From the NCBI GenBank assembly GCA_036266195.1, contig DATANP010000664.1, positions 1 through 14,226 of the forward strand: a DNA stretch of 14,226 nt, in the 5' to 3' direction. How positions within the stretch are numbered: the stretch's first letter is position 1; every line of letters begins with the position of its first letter. Below the pieces are notes generated by a model. It saw nothing but the letters and a program-made list of their open reading frames with translations. It did no database searches and was not told the origin of the DNA. The position numbers were made by a program, and so were the translations under genes. This DNA is from DATMER01 sp036266195 (GTDB lineage Bacteria > Acidobacteriota > Thermoanaerobaculia > Multivoradales > UBA5704). Shown here in pieces: positions 6,126 through 13,324 of this stretch.

Positions 6126-7031
6126 GTGAGCGCGTTCCTGGTGGGCCTGTGGCTGCTCGCCTCCCCGGCTCCTCCCGCCACCGTACCGGGGGGCTCGGGA
6201 GAGGCCGCGCTTCGTTTGGAGAAGGGGAGCATCGCCCGCAACCAGCTCGTCGCGCTCGGCAAGGACATCATCGTCGCGGGTGAGGCTCTGGGCGACGTCG
6301 CCGCCCTGGAAGGCTCAGCCGAGGTGACCGGCCGGGTGGACGGAGACATCGTCGTTCTGGGAGGGGATGCCCGTCTCGGTCCGCAGGCGCAGGTCGGGGG
6401 CGACGTCTTCGTCCTGGGCGGGACCGTCCATGCCGACCCCGGAGCCCGGGTGTCGGGCCGCATGGTTTCCTACCCGACCGCCTCCTCCGCGATGGTGACC
6501 CTGGTCGAGGGTCCGAGCCTGGGCCTCGGCTTCACCTCGCCGCTCGTGGTCGGGGCGAAGCTGGCGCTCCTGGCCTCCTGGGCGGCGCTGCTCCTGGTGC
6601 TCTTCGCGGCGAGCGGCCGGCAGCTCCTGGAGACCGCGGACGGCATCCGCCGCGAGCCGTTCCGCAGCTTCGTGACCGGCCTGACCGGGGTGCTCGCCCT
6701 GATCCTGACCGCGCTCTTCTTCAGCGCCTTCACGGGCGGCCTGGTGGGGGTGCCGCTTTTGATGCTGGTCGTGCTCCTCGGCATGATCCTGAAGCTCTGG
6801 GGCATGGTCGCGGTGTTCTACGCTCTGGGCGACTGGATGGCGCGCCGTCTCCTGCGCCGTCCCCGCCTGCGGCCGCTCAACGCGGCCACCCTGGGCCTCC
6901 TGGTCCTGGGCCTTGTGAAGTTCCTCCCCTGGGTCGGGGTCTGGGTCTGGACCGCCGCCACCCTCATCGGCATCGGGGCTGCCCTGTCGACCAAGTTCGG
7001 CCGGCAGGAGCCCTGGTTCGAGCTGGCCTGA
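6126..7031 (+). CDS. Membrane protein with bactofilin-like (polymer-forming) N-terminal domain
   Basis: This 301-residue protein starts with a hydrophobic leader (SAFLVGLWLLASPAPP), so the next part is probably exported. Residues about 40-115 consist of short repeats (KDIIVAGEALGDVAALEGSAEV, DGDIVVLGGDARLG, GGDVFVLGGTVHADPGARV) of a right-handed beta-solenoid. This is the pattern of bactofilin/DUF583 polymer-forming domains. From about 140 to 290 there are five or so hydrophobic helices with a basic loop (ARRLLRRPRLRP, 239-250). Such solenoid-plus-membrane proteins are widespread, but their role is not settled; a structural or stress role in the envelope is likely. The gene follows the anti-sigma gene after 40 bases and may belong to the sigma factor's regulon. 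The GTG start is the first of the frame and has no ribosome binding site. Domain calls are firm, function is not. Confidence 0.8.
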   Translation: MSAFLVGLWLLASPAPPATVPGGSGEAALRLEKGSIARNQLVALGKDIIVAGEALGDVAALEGSAEVTGRVDGDIVVLGGDARLGPQAQVGGDVFVLGGTVHADPGARVSGRMVSYPTASSAMVTLVEGPSLGLGFTSPLVVGAKLALLASWAALLLVLFAASGRQLLETADGIRREPFRSFVTGLTGVLALILTALFFSAFTGGLVGVPLLMLVVLLGMILKLWGMVAVFYALGDWMARRLLRRPRLRPLNAATLGLLVLGLVKFLPWVGVWVWTAATLIGIGAALSTKFGRQEPWFELA

Positions 7032-7059
7032 GTCTCTCGCCATCTGCGCGATTTCGTTC

Positions 7060-7068
7060 TGGTAGAAT
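7060..7068 (+). promoter_or_regulatory. Extended -10 promoter of the SIR2 gene
   Basis: TGGTAGAAT contains the extended -10 TGn followed by TAGAAT, one base away from the TATAAT consensus. It lies 41 bases before the GTG at 7110, leaving a leader of about 35 bases. No good -35 is seen, as is normal for extended -10 promoters. It gives the SIR2 gene its own transcription start, separate from the upstream sigma cluster. Confidence 0.45.
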
Positions 7069-7093
7069 CCGCCGAGCTCGAAAAAGTCCAGGC

Positions 7094-7103
7094 GGGGAGA
7101 GGG
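7094..7103 (+). promoter_or_regulatory. Ribosome binding site of the SIR2 gene
   Basis: GGGGAGAGGG ends six bases before the GTG at 7110. Most neighbouring genes lack a clear site, so this one supports the GTG as the true start. Confidence 0.55.
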
Positions 7104-7109
7104 CTTACC

Positions 7110-10100
7110 GTGTCGAAGGGAGAGCCGCAGCTCGACGTCGTTCAGAAGATCATCGAAGCCTCGCGCCAGGGGCGCGAGATCGTCTGCCTCATCGGTGCTG
7201 GCCTGTCGGTGGAATCCGGCATCCCGCCTCTCGGCAAGCTCACCCAATACCTCGCCAAGGTCCAGGGCTACATCAGCCGGGCGGCGTTCCGACCGCCAGG
7301 AACCGCGGGCTCCGAGCCCCAGTTGCCTCCGTTCGGAGAAAAGTACCGCTCCGATCCCAGCGGCTACATCCGGGAGATCGGCTGGCCCGACCCTAACCAG
7401 CTCAACGCCGACCTCTGGAGTTGGATCGACCAGGTCTATTCCGGCCGCCCCGGCGTGGAGCGCAAGAGCTACCTGGAGTACCACGTCCGCTCCGAGCTCA
7501 TCGAGGACCTCCTGCGCTTCGACGCCGACCTGGCGAAGTCTCTGGATGGCCCTGCCGAGAAGGAGAGAAACGCCCGGCTGGCGTACGAAGACGAGGAATG
7601 GCAGCCCCTGTTCGGGACGGACGAGTGGAAGCAATCCTGGAAGAGCAAGGGGTTCTGGCACGCGGGCGGGAACTGGAAGACCCTGATGACCCATCTGACC
7701 GGGGCGAACCCGGACTATGCCGACGCCCTGTTCCAGAGCCTCGTCCGGAACCGGAAACCGGGGATGGCCCACCGCTTCCTGGCCTTCCTGACGCCCCTCC
7801 TCGGGCTGCGTCTCTTCCTGACCTTGAACTTCGACGACCTTCTCGAAGAGGCGTTGCGATACGAAGGCCTGCACCCCGCCGTCTACGCCGTTTCCCGCGA
7901 CTCTCCGCTCCCGCACCAGTCCCTGGTCCGGAGCCAGCTCTCGGTGGTCAAGCTGCACGGAGACGGCTTCCGGCTGCGGCTCGGCGAAGACCTCAACTTT
8001 CCTCTCGACGAGGAGAGCAAGGCGCGATTGGAAGGCTATCTGCCGGAAAGACCGCTCCTCCTCGTCCTGGGCCTGGGCGCGAACGACCGCCGGGTCATGG
8101 ACTTCGTCGAGATCGTCGCAAAGAAATACGACAAGAAGAGCCGGTTTGCCACGGTCTACTGGATGTATTTCGAGAGCACCTGCCCGAAGCCGGTCACGGA
8201 TCTGGAGGCACGGTACAAGGGCGCCATCTACCCTCTCCGGACGCAGGGACCGGCCTCCCTGCTCCTGGAAATGCTCAGCCGGCTCGCGGGCTCCCATCCG
8301 CCGAGCCTGCGGCCCTACGATCCGAAGATGGGCAGACCGATCGTCGCCCGCGGACCGTGGAAGGTGAAATCCCAGGAGAAGTCCGAAGAAGAGTCGATCC
8401 ATCTCTTCCTGGACGACAAGCGCAAGTTTGATTTCGGCGCTTCTCTCGATCTTTCCCGGTTTGTCGCGGAGAAGACCAGGACTCATGTTCCGATCTGGAT
8501 CGATCTCGAAGCCATGCACACCTATGAAGAGGTGGCGGTCGAGATCATCCGCCAGATCCACAGGTATGACCGGTCGATCCCGCCCATGGTCCTGCCCGGA
8601 GGGCCCGCTCCGAACGACGTGGAGAAGGCCGTCCGGCGGATCCGCGACGCGCTGGTCCGCGACCGTTATGTGATCGCGTTCAACGGAGTCACGCGCTTCG
8701 GGCGCCCCCCGACATGGCACCATGGCCGCGAAGGTATGGCGGCAAACAGAGAGCTGCCAGGAGAAGAAGAACGCGAGCAGGGGCGCATCCGCTTCCTGTA
8801 TGGGCTCATCGACGATGCCCGCATGGGACGTCTCCGCGAATCCGTTCTCGCGCTTTCGCTTTCCTGGAAGGATCTCGACAAGGACCTCAGGTCCGCGCTG
8901 GAGCCGTGGTCTCTGAAAAAACGCGAGACGTCCGGCGCCGAGCATCCATGGCGGGACCGCAAATGGGCGAAGCGCCACCACGAGGCGTTCATGCTCCTCG
9001 CGGCGTTCCGCCGGCGCCGGAGCTACGTGGCCTTGCTGCAACTCCTCCCGGAGTATCTGCCGAACGGCCGGGCGCAACACGAAACGAAGCAGGAGCGGGT
9101 GGACTCCTTTCTCAAGCGAGCTGCCGAATTGGAGTACGTGGTTTCGGTCGCAGGCGGCGAATATTGGATGTGCCGCCATGAGCGGGACAAGATCTATCAG
9201 GCAGGGAAGAAACAGACTACCTCCGGGGATTTGATCAGACTCGTGAAAAGCGGGCTGCCGCCGGAGGAGAATCTGGCCCTGGTGCAACGCCTGGCTCTCC
9301 TGGTGAGAATCCACCGGGATATCGCACGATACTGCTACTCCGATCTTTTCGCGGCATCGCAGGATCCATCGGCGCTTCTGGAGCACCTTTACCATCAGAT
9401 CGCCAGCCTCCGCTTCCTGACGAAGCTGGATGCATGGTTGCTGCTCACCTGGAACGGAGAGCCGCCCGAGGAGGTTTGCGAGGCCCTCGACCGGCTCGCC
9501 ATCGGCAGGCCTACCCGCAGGGCCTTGCGGCAACAGCGGCTGCTCGGAATCCTGGCGCTCAACCGCGTGCTGGATCGCGAACGTGAAGTCCTGTTGAGCA
9601 ACGTTTTCTCCGATCCTCTCATCGGCTGGGTCGACTGGATGCTGTACTCGGACATCGGCCGCCTCAAGGTCGCGAACTGTCTGGGCTCGTCCGAAGATGA
9701 TGAGATCGGAACGCGTCTGCAAACGAGGCTCGATGAGGATGCGCTGAAGCAGATGGAGCGGGACATCGTCGATGAGTGCGCGGAGCTCTCCTCCACGTTC
9801 CAGAATTTCAAGGCGGACGCCCTGCGCGACAAGATGGACTTTGCCGGTTGCCAGCGGCTTCGCCGACAGCAGATTGCGGAGCTTATCGGCAGGAAGGTTT
9901 CAGACGAGAGTTTCGCCACTCTCTGGTCGCAAGGGATCGAGCCGTTCCTTGCATCGGTGGAGGCCCGTACGGATGGCTCCTGTTCCTATGACGTGAGGCG
10001 GCTCATCCGCTATCAGTGCGACGTCTGGCTCTGCCTCCGAGGTCAAGGGCCCGATGGAAATGAGGAGGATTCTCCGGAGACTCTCAGGCAGAACACGCGC

Positions 10101-11219
10101 AACGTCATCCATCGGTCCCAGGAAATGGTTTCGGGACAGATCCGAAAGAAGGATCTGGACGCCATGACGATCCGCTGGTACCGCGGCGACGCCGATCACA
10201 CCCAGTTGGGCCTGTCTCCCTGGAGCCTGCGTGGAGTCGCCGGACCTGAAGCGGACGACGCCGTGAAACGGTGTGAAGAGACCATCCGGATCTGCGATCA
10301 GGCGCTCGGCACTCTCGAATGGGCGGTCGGACAGGAATACGCGAGACACCGATCGTATTTCCAGTCCCTCAAGGGGCGTGCCTGCTATGTCGAAGCCTCC
10401 GTCTTGAGAGGGAAGAAGGACAGTACGCGCCGGCAGGAGCTGTTCGCCGCCGCCCACCATGCTCTCGACCGGGCACAGGCTGGCGTCGCTCCGACGGTCG
10501 GCGCGAATCGGGAAGCCCTCGCGATCGCGTTGCTGCGCCTTGCCGAGTGCCTGATGATCCGGGCGAACGAAGCCCTGGATGATGCAACATCCCGGACCAG
10601 GTCGGAGGAGACTGTGGCCTGGGCGCTGAGCAGCGCCGAGCGCCGGCTCGACCGGGCATCCAACGTCTTGGTGCGGGCCGAGGAGATGCTGACGGGAGCG
10701 CGCCAGAACATGGAATGGTGGGCCTGCCTCTATCAACTCAAAGCCCAGATCGAGGTCGAGAGTCTCCTCTGGCGCTTGTCCGGGTCTGCCAGACCCGAAG
10801 AAATGGTGCGTCCCCAACTGCTCCAACCCGGCCTGCACGCGATCCGGCAGGGGCTCGACGTGCTGTTGCCGGTCTCGCAGGACGGCCAGGAACGGAGGAG
10901 CCACATCCGGATCGACCGCTTCCTGCGCATGTGGGTGGAGCTCATGGTCTGCGGCGCGGCTCTTTCCTCGGTGGAGCTCACCAGGAGCAATATGAAATTC
11001 GAAATGCCCACTCTGTGGTCGCGATGGAGCTCCCTGAACAGGACTGCGGGGCTGGAACGCCTGGCTCAGCCCGATTTTCTGGGCTGTTTCACTTCGTTCG
11101 GCGGCGACCTGCCGACTACTTTTGGCCTGGAGGCCCGGCGCACGGTCCTGAATCTGATCGACAAGATTCTCAAGGGCTCGCCGGTGCTCGGCCGGCTCTG
11201 GATCGAGCTTCGGACATGA
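7110..11219 (+). CDS. SIR2-domain protein with degenerate STAND-like core and helical-repeat C-terminus (candidate anti-phage sensor)
   Basis: The product is 1369 residues. Residues 20-390 form a SIR2 domain: NAD-binding GAGLSVESGIP (29-39), TLNFDD with Asn240 and Asp242, KLHGD with catalytic His283, and GLGANDRRVMDF (321-332). All key residues of active SIR2 NADases are present. A tryptophan-rich insertion (about 95-200) separates the first two motifs. Residues about 405-620 run like a STAND NTPase, with HVPIWIDLEAMHTYEEVAVE, then RYVIAFNGVTRFG where Walker B should be. However, no GxxxxGK[ST] occurs anywhere in the protein, and the Walker B acid is replaced by Asn. A winged-helix-like part (about 625-697) is followed by helical repeats to the end (about 700-1369). 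In known SIR2-STAND (Avs5-type) and DSR defences, sensing of a phage protein switches on NAD depletion; that role here is inferred. The gene stands alone with its own promoter and ribosome binding site, and its codon use looks less GC-biased than its neighbours. Confidence 0.85.
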   Translation: MSKGEPQLDVVQKIIEASRQGREIVCLIGAGLSVESGIPPLGKLTQYLAKVQGYISRAAFRPPGTAGSEPQLPPFGEKYRSDPSGYIREIGWPDPNQLNADLWSWIDQVYSGRPGVERKSYLEYHVRSELIEDLLRFDADLAKSLDGPAEKERNARLAYEDEEWQPLFGTDEWKQSWKSKGFWHAGGNWKTLMTHLTGANPDYADALFQSLVRNRKPGMAHRFLAFLTPLLGLRLFLTLNFDDLLEEALRYEGLHPAVYAVSRDSPLPHQSLVRSQLSVVKLHGDGFRLRLGEDLNFPLDEESKARLEGYLPERPLLLVLGLGANDRRVMDFVEIVAKKYDKKSRFATVYWMYFESTCPKPVTDLEARYKGAIYPLRTQGPASLLLEMLSRLAGSHPPSLRPYDPKMGRPIVARGPWKVKSQEKSEEESIHLFLDDKRKFDFGASLDLSRFVAEKTRTHVPIWIDLEAMHTYEEVAVEIIRQIHRYDRSIPPMVLPGGPAPNDVEKAVRRIRDALVRDRYVIAFNGVTRFGRPPTWHHGREGMAANRELPGEEEREQGRIRFLYGLIDDARMGRLRESVLALSLSWKDLDKDLRSALEPWSLKKRETSGAEHPWRDRKWAKRHHEAFMLLAAFRRRRSYVALLQLLPEYLPNGRAQHETKQERVDSFLKRAAELEYVVSVAGGEYWMCRHERDKIYQAGKKQTTSGDLIRLVKSGLPPEENLALVQRLALLVRIHRDIARYCYSDLFAASQDPSALLEHLYHQIASLRFLTKLDAWLLLTWNGEPPEEVCEALDRLAIGRPTRRALRQQRLLGILALNRVLDREREVLLSNVFSDPLIGWVDWMLYSDIGRLKVANCLGSSEDDEIGTRLQTRLDEDALKQMERDIVDECAELSSTFQNFKADALRDKMDFAGCQRLRRQQIAELIGRKVSDESFATLWSQGIEPFLASVEARTDGSCSYDVRRLIRYQCDVWLCLRGQGPDGNEEDSPETLRQNTRNVIHRSQEMVSGQIRKKDLDAMTIRWYRGDADHTQLGLSPWSLRGVAGPEADDAVKRCEETIRICDQALGTLEWAVGQEYARHRSYFQSLKGRACYVEASVLRGKKDSTRRQELFAAAHHALDRAQAGVAPTVGANREALAIALLRLAECLMIRANEALDDATSRTRSEETVAWALSSAERRLDRASNVLVRAEEMLTGARQNMEWWACLYQLKAQIEVESLLWRLSGSARPEEMVRPQLLQPGLHAIRQGLDVLLPVSQDGQERRSHIRIDRFLRMWVELMVCGAALSSVELTRSNMKFEMPTLWSRWSSLNRTAGLERLAQPDFLGCFTSFGGDLPTTFGLEARRTVLNLIDKILKGSPVLGRLWIELRT

Positions 11220-11240
11220 ATGAGCTTCTACAGGTAGACT
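11211..11240 (+). promoter_or_regulatory. Candidate promoter of the DDAH-family gene
   Basis: CGGACA (11211-11216) and TAGACT (11235-11240) are 18 bases apart. The -10 is nine bases before the ATG at 11250, which has no ribosome binding site. This suggests a leaderless message that starts inside the end of the SIR2 gene region. Confidence 0.4.
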
Positions 11241-11249
11241 CTGACTACG

Positions 11250-12116
11250 ATGGCTCAAGATTTCGGTTCTCAGAGCATGGCCGGCCCGCTACGGCGGGTC
11301 CTGGTGAAGCGTCCTGACGAGGCATTCGGAGGCGCCGATCCGGCGCGCTGGCATTACACCTCCCGTCCCGATCTGGATGAAGCGCGACGCGAACATGACG
11401 CGCTGGTGGAGACTCTGGCGGACGCGGGGGCCGAGGTGATCGACCATCCGGAGCCGCAGCCGGACCGCGCGGACTCGATCTTCGTCTTCGATCCGGCGCT
11501 GGTTACCGACCGCGGGGCCGTGATGCTGCGCATGGGCAAGGAGCTGCGGCGCGGCGAGGAGGCGGCGATGGCGCGGCGCTTCCAGGAGATCGGCGTTCCG
11601 GTCCTGGGTCAGCTTGAAGCCCCGGCGACGGCGGAGGGCGGCGACCTCCTCTGGCTCGACTCCAACACGCTGGCGGTCGGTCAGGGGTTCCGCACGAACG
11701 CCGAGGGGCTCCGCCAGCTTCGCGAGATCCTGACCGGGATCGACGTCCTGCCGGTCGAGCTTCCCTACTTCACCGGCCCGGAAGCCTGCCTTCATCTCCT
11801 GTCGCTGATCAGCATCGTGGATCGCGACCTCGCGGTGGTCTATCCGCCTCTGATGCCGGTTTCGTTCTGGCAGCTCCTCCAGGATCGCGGCTTCCGCTTG
11901 GTCGAGGTCCCGGAGGAAGAATTCCCCACGATGGGACCGAATGTGCTGGCGCTCGCCCCCGGCCGATGCCTCATGCTGGAAGGCAATCCGGCGACCCGGC
12001 GCCGCCTGGAGCGGGCGGGTTGCGAGGTGACGACCTACCGCGGCCGGGAGATCTCTCTCAAGGCCGAAGGCGGACCGACCTGCCTGACGCGGCCGGTCTG
12101 GCGACTGCCGAGTTAA
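11250..12116 (+). CDS. DDAH/arginine deiminase-family hydrolase
   Basis: This 288-residue enzyme belongs to the guanidino-group modifying superfamily (DDAH, arginine deiminase, amidinotransferase). The catalytic set is complete: ADSIFVFDPAL with Asp75 and Asp81, the EGGD motif (129-132), the catalytic histidine in CLHLLS (His182) and the nucleophile in GGPTCLTRP (Cys278). The C-terminal cysteine motif and the short length are closest to dimethylarginine dimethylaminohydrolase-like proteins, which release citrulline and a methylamine; true arginine deiminases are longer. The exact substrate cannot be set from the sequence. The ATG at 11250 is favoured by the -10 element nine bases upstream; MAGPLRR at 11277 is an alternative. 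It begins 30 bases after the SIR2 gene, so read-through from that gene is also possible. Its stop overlaps the stop of the convergent zinc-ribbon gene within TTAA. Confidence 0.85.
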   Translation: MAQDFGSQSMAGPLRRVLVKRPDEAFGGADPARWHYTSRPDLDEARREHDALVETLADAGAEVIDHPEPQPDRADSIFVFDPALVTDRGAVMLRMGKELRRGEEAAMARRFQEIGVPVLGQLEAPATAEGGDLLWLDSNTLAVGQGFRTNAEGLRQLREILTGIDVLPVELPYFTGPEACLHLLSLISIVDRDLAVVYPPLMPVSFWQLLQDRGFRLVEVPEEEFPTMGPNVLALAPGRCLMLEGNPATRRRLERAGCEVTTYRGREISLKAEGGPTCLTRPVWRLPS

Positions 12117-12493
12117 TCCTCGGCCACCAGCTCCTGCTGGTTAGGATCCACGTTCCTCGGCTCCTCCAGGGCCTCATGGGCCGCGACCGCGTTCTCTTCG
12201 GCGACCCGAATCTCCACCAGCCCGGTGACGGGGTTGAAGCCGAAGGGCAGGCGTCCCATGGCGAAGAGGTCCTGGATCTGGTCTCCCTTCTTGTAGTAGG
12301 GGATCTGCGCTTCCAGCAGGATCGACTCGGCGAGAGCGATCTCGCCAGGGTCGCCCGTTTCCAGCACCGTGACGAACTGGAGGTCCGGATGCTCCGGTTC
12401 CTCCTGGGGAAGGGTGTCGACGAGGGGAACCTCGCAATCGGCGCACTGCACGAATCCTTCCCGGTACTCGCTTCCGCATTCGGGACAGTACAT
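12113..12493 (-). CDS. Zinc-ribbon protein with DUF2007-type signal-transducing domain
   Basis: This is a 126-residue protein. The N-terminus holds a zinc ribbon with Cys3-x2-Cys6 and Cys17-x2-Cys20 (CPECGSEYREGFVQCADC). Residues about 38-110 (FVTVLETGDPGEIALAESILLEAQIPYYKK to GLVEIRVAEENAVAAHEAL) match the pattern of the DUF2007 ferredoxin-like domain, often named a putative prokaryotic signal-transducing protein; a PII-like fold has been suggested for it. It is probably cytoplasmic and regulatory, but no ligand is known. AAGGAGG lies seven bases before the ATG, a strong ribosome binding site. TATACT (12523-12518) may provide its own promoter, although it also follows the winged-helix/TPR gene after 33 bases on the same strand. 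The acidic C-terminal tail overlaps the end of the convergent hydrolase gene by four bases. Confidence 0.8.
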   Translation of the reverse strand: MYCPECGSEYREGFVQCADCEVPLVDTLPQEEPEHPDLQFVTVLETGDPGEIALAESILLEAQIPYYKKGDQIQDLFAMGRLPFGFNPVTGLVEIRVAEENAVAAHEALEEPRNVDPNQQELVAED

Positions 12494-12500
12494 GGCGGGC

Positions 12501-12523
12501 CCTCCTTGTTTGAGACAAGTATA
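12501..12523 (-). promoter_or_regulatory. Leader of the zinc-ribbon gene: -10, dyad and ribosome binding site
   Basis: On the minus strand TATACT (12523-12518) is followed by the perfect dyad CTTGT-CTCAA-ACAAG (12519-12505) and then the ribosome binding site AAGGAGG (12507-12501). The dyad touches both the -10 and the first bases of the binding site. It could be an operator over the transcription start or, if transcripts begin upstream, a small hairpin that limits translation. Confidence 0.35.
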
Positions 12524-12526
12524 AGG

Positions 12527-13324
12527 CTATGCCGCCGCCTCCTCCGCCTTCCGGTGCCATTCCGCGGCGGCCGGGGCGTCGCCCTTGCGGTGGGCCAGGA
12601 TCGAGAGCTGGTGGTAGGTGGCGGCGAGACGGATCCGGGCCCAGTCGCTGTCGGCCCTCTCCAGTCTCTCGCGGAGCAGGTGATAGCGCGCCTCGGCCTC
12701 GTCGAGAGCGTCGGCGCGGTGGAGGCGGCTCGCTTCGGCTCCCACCAGGAAGAACCAGAGGGCGCCGGCCTCGGAGTCGGTCTCGGGCTCGCCGACCGCC
12801 TGGCGGGCATGAGCTGTCCAGGCCGGCGCCTCGCCGGAGCCGGTGCGCACCCACCAGGTGTTGAGCGGCTCCAGGATGGACAGGGCCTCTCCGAACATCC
12901 GGCGGTCCAGGGCTGAGGCCGCCGCGGCGCCCAGGGCTTCGGCCTCCAGGTCCAGGACCTCCATGGCGATCTCGTCGTCCTCCTCGCCGAGTTGGTCGCC
13001 GAGCCACTCTCCGACCACGGCCCACGAGCGCAGGAGGGCGGCCTGGACGGCCTCGCGCTCCTCGGCCCGGTCCTGCCAGGCGCCCTCCAGGATTTCGGCC
13101 AGCCCGGACTCCATCCGGTAGACGGACTCCATGGCCGGGATCAGCAGGCCGGCTCGGACGGCGGCCTCCGTGGTCTCCTCCCAGGCATCCCGCCCGATCC
13201 CGGTCGCCTCTTCGAGCCCGGCGAGCACGTTCAGGTCCACGAGACCGGCCTCGAACAGACCCAGGATGGGCAGCCGATTCTGGTGCTCGCGCGGCAGTCG
13301 GAGAAGGGCTTCGCCAAGGCTCAT
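12527..13324 (-). CDS. Winged-helix plus TPR-like helical protein resembling the C-terminal half of a STAND protein
   Basis: This is a 265-residue acidic, all-helical protein. Residues about 1-85 (LPREHQNRLPILGLFEAGLVDLNVL, then WEETTEAAVRAGLLIPAMESVYRMESGLAEIL) follow the pattern of the winged-helix domain that comes after the NTPase in NB-ARC/STAND proteins, including the 'AGLL..yrm' wing. The rest (about 90-265) is made of paired helices such as DALDEAEARYHLLRERLERA and LAATYHQLSILAHRKGDAPAAAEWHRKA, a TPR pattern. No NTPase or effector is fused, and nothing on this strand just upstream encodes one: the other side of the start is a divergent dehydrogenase. The ATG at 13324 has TAAAAT seven bases before it. 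The open frame runs on beyond this ATG to about 14212, but there it is only the antisense of the dehydrogenase. It may be a scaffold or a remnant; no exact family is recognised. Confidence 0.7.
   Translation of the reverse strand: MSLGEALLRLPREHQNRLPILGLFEAGLVDLNVLAGLEEATGIGRDAWEETTEAAVRAGLLIPAMESVYRMESGLAEILEGAWQDRAEEREAVQAALLRSWAVVGEWLGDQLGEEDDEIAMEVLDLEAEALGAAAASALDRRMFGEALSILEPLNTWWVRTGSGEAPAWTAHARQAVGEPETDSEAGALWFFLVGAEASRLHRADALDEAEARYHLLRERLERADSDWARIRLAATYHQLSILAHRKGDAPAAAEWHRKAEEAAA

Noticed and set aside
9190..9230. AGKKQTT in the SIR2 protein as a possible Walker A
   Set aside because: It lacks the GxxxxGK[ST] spacing, and it comes after the winged-helix part, the wrong place for a STAND P-loop.
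6315..9722. Very long open frame on the minus strand (about 1135 codons) opposite the bactofilin-like and SIR2 genes
   Set aside because: It is rich in Gln, Glu, Arg, His and Gly without domain pattern, and lies in the antisense frame that mirrors the codon bias of the real genes. High GC makes such shadows common.
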